5,690 bases of DNA from G963674505 sp964575975. Its GTDB lineage: Bacteria; Desulfobacterota; Desulfobacteria; Desulfobacterales; SKZT01. The number at the start of each line of letters is the position of its first letter. Within the stretch, counting starts at the first letter, position 1. The stretch is taken from NCBI GenBank assembly GCA_964575975.1, contig CAZNTU010000315.1, positions 1 through 5,690 of the forward strand, read 5' to 3'. The notes under the pieces were generated by a model. It did not search any database and was not told the origin of the DNA. It saw nothing but the letters and a program-made list of their open reading frames with translations. Positions 4,934 to 5,690 of the stretch are shown in pieces. The position numbers and the translations under genes are program-made.

Positions 4934-4962
4934 ATTTGAAGATATTTTTTAGACTTTGTCAA
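4934..4962 (-). promoter_or_regulatory. Sigma70-type promoter for the 114-residue protein gene
   Basis: On the minus strand a perfect TTGACA (4957-4962) is followed after 17 bases by TCAAAT (4934-4939, four of six), in an A/T-rich setting. The start near 4927 gives a leader of about 87 bases that would open with the long stem-loop. Confidence 0.5.
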
Positions 4963-4987
4963 TACGCCAACGGCAATATACGGAGCG

Positions 4988-5019
4988 CTGCGGACGTCAA
5001 TACCTTTTGCCGTCCGCAG
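4988..5019. other. Hairpin with a perfect 9-bp GC-rich stem
   Basis: CTGCGGACG (4988-4996) and CGTCCGCAG (5011-5019) are exact inverted repeats around a 14-base loop. No T-run follows on either strand. It lies upstream of both divergent promoters, so a protein-binding site, a REP-like remnant or a structured small transcript are all possible. Confidence 0.45.
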
Positions 5020-5090
5020 GCCATGCCGCCGGTTATCGGTTTCTCCTTAATCAAGTGGCAATGGCGGGTTCCAGTTAGCGCTTATGTCCT

Positions 5091-5131
5091 CTGAACCACC
5101 GAACTCTGAACTCCTGAACACGGAACGCTGA
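5091..5131. repeat. Short periodic repeat of GAAC
   Basis: GAAC occurs at 5093, 5101, 5108, 5116 and 5123, spacing 8-7-8-7, as about two and a half degenerate copies of a 15-base unit (CTGAAC-x2-C-x-GAAC-x style), fading into CTGATC at the right. It is non-coding and has no inverted symmetry. It looks like a decayed simple tandem repeat. Confidence 0.5.
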
Positions 5132-5194
5132 TCCCCGGTTTGACCCGAAGCCGCATGTAGGGTATAGGGCTTTTTTCGCATCGAGTTGCCTTGC

Positions 5195-5223
5195 TTGATG
5201 TGATCGAATCGATGATTTAATAT
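5195..5223 (+). promoter_or_regulatory. Promoter candidate with internal palindrome for the rightmost gene
   Basis: TTGATG (5195-5200) and TAATAT (5218-5223) lie 17 bases apart, each four of six to consensus. Between them is the odd-centre palindrome ATCGAATCGAT (5203-5213), well placed for a repressor. A start near 5230 gives a leader of about 43 bases. Confidence 0.35.
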
Positions 5224-5272
5224 AGGGCCTAACGTAAATTCTATGAATGCCTGAAAAATCGGGAGGAAAACA

Positions 5273-5690
5273 ATGTCTCTTAAAGACACGATCGCCGACG
5301 ACGCGTTGGCTGAACAGATTGTCAGATACTACGGATATACGGAAGAGGTTTCGTTGAAAAATGTCGCTAAGACTGTCGCCAAGCTGATGATAAACGAATA
5401 TTTCGATTCCATTTGCTCGGGAAAATTCAGGAATATTACGAACGAGGAAATGAGGGAATGGGTGGTGGAGGAACTGAACCGCCGTTTCGACGAAAAGGTT
5501 GTGGCTGCGGTGGAAAAGTCCTACCCGCACCTGAGCGAGGAGGAGATCGACGCCAAGCTGACGGCGATCGAAAAGTTGTACCAAAAGGAACACGAAAACC
5601 AGGTGGAAGCCGTCACGAAAGCCGCTTTCAAGGATCTTAGAAGCCGAGTCGAGGGACTTCAGAAAGAAGTCGGAGCGTTGAAGAAAAAAT
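5273..5690 (+). CDS. Helical, coiled-coil-like protein of unknown function (3' end outside window)
   Basis: The frame is open from ATG 5273 to the right edge, 139 codons seen, with no stop. GGGAGG stands six bases before the ATG, an excellent ribosome-binding site, and the start is MSLKDTIADDALAEQIVRYY. Residues 1-60 are mixed helix with a possible small domain (GYTEEVSLKNVAKTVAKLMI). From about residue 85 the chain is strongly charged with heptad-like spacing of Leu/Val/Ala (LTAIEKLYQKEHE, then LRSRVEGLQKEVGALKKK), typical of a coiled coil. No signal peptide, membrane helix or catalytic motif is visible. I recognise no family. A structural or regulatory role is the most that can be inferred. 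Confidence 0.8.
   Translation, partial: MSLKDTIADDALAEQIVRYYGYTEEVSLKNVAKTVAKLMINEYFDSICSGKFRNITNEEMREWVVEELNRRFDEKVVAAVEKSYPHLSEEEIDAKLTAIEKLYQKEHENQVEAVTKAAFKDLRSRVEGLQKEVGALKKK

Larger units (their letters stand above)
4841..5272. other. 432-bp gene-free divergent spacer
   Basis: No credible gene is seen on either strand; the open frames here are short and composition-driven. The spacer holds the leader and promoter of the 114-residue protein (A/T-rich 4861-4960), a 37-bp near-palindrome, a 9-bp-stem hairpin (4988-5019), a GAAC periodic repeat (5091-5131), a repeated octamer TATAGGGC (5163-5170 and 5221-5228), and the promoter of the rightmost gene. Composition changes sharply from A/T-rich on the left to mixed on the right. 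Confidence 0.6.

Noticed and set aside
5047..5593. Minus-strand frames of 80 and 172 codons at the right end
   Set aside because: They are antisense to the well-started + strand coiled-coil gene or cross the repeat-bearing spacer; neither has a ribosome-binding site.

Overview
The window reads like a stretch of a Desulfobacterota (formerly Deltaproteobacteria) chromosome, probably from a sulfate-reducing or syntrophic anaerobe. This is inferred from several small proteins whose style I associate with that group: a stand-alone NifU C-terminal domain protein, a methylmalonyl-CoA epimerase, a tiny B-box-like zinc protein, and a conserved protein of about 357 residues resembling a family first named in Syntrophobacter. 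No rRNA, tRNA, CRISPR array, transposase or phage gene is visible. This is ordinary chromosomal housekeeping and conserved-hypothetical territory, not an obvious island.

Left part (1-2449). The window opens inside the last 49 codons of a + strand histidine kinase (ATP-binding domain G box). Converging on it is a minus-strand unit read in the order NifU-like protein, PLP-dependent aminotransferase, methylmalonyl-CoA epimerase. A good sigma70-type promoter lies upstream of the NifU-like gene, a hairpin lies between it and the aminotransferase, and an intrinsic terminator lies at 78-99. A weak 75-76 codon ORF sits between the epimerase and that terminator.

Middle (2450-3136). Two small minus-strand genes encode a DUF2065/YjeT-like membrane protein and a B-box-like zinc protein. 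The promoter of the former overlaps the stop codon of the latter. A divergent spacer follows, with a promoter whose -10 box lies inside a perfect 7-2-7 palindrome.

Right part (3137-5690). On the + strand, the 357-residue conserved protein is followed by an overlapping (TAATG) 47-residue, extremely basic microprotein that standard callers would probably miss or start wrongly. A 73-bp inverted-repeat element separates this pair from a convergent minus-strand gene for a conserved 114-residue cytosolic protein. A 432-bp gene-free region follows. It holds a consensus promoter for the 114-residue protein, a 37-bp near-palindrome at its start point, a 9-bp-stem hairpin, a regular GAAC repeat, and a + strand promoter. 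That promoter drives a helical, coiled-coil-like protein that runs off the right edge.

The only clear metabolic theme is short-chain acyl-CoA metabolism (methylmalonyl-CoA epimerase) beside amino-acid/keto-acid transamination and Fe-S cluster handling. I do not see a convincing new defence or mobile system. The most unusual items are the microprotein coupled to the conserved hypothetical gene and the several palindromic or inverted-repeat elements in the spacers.
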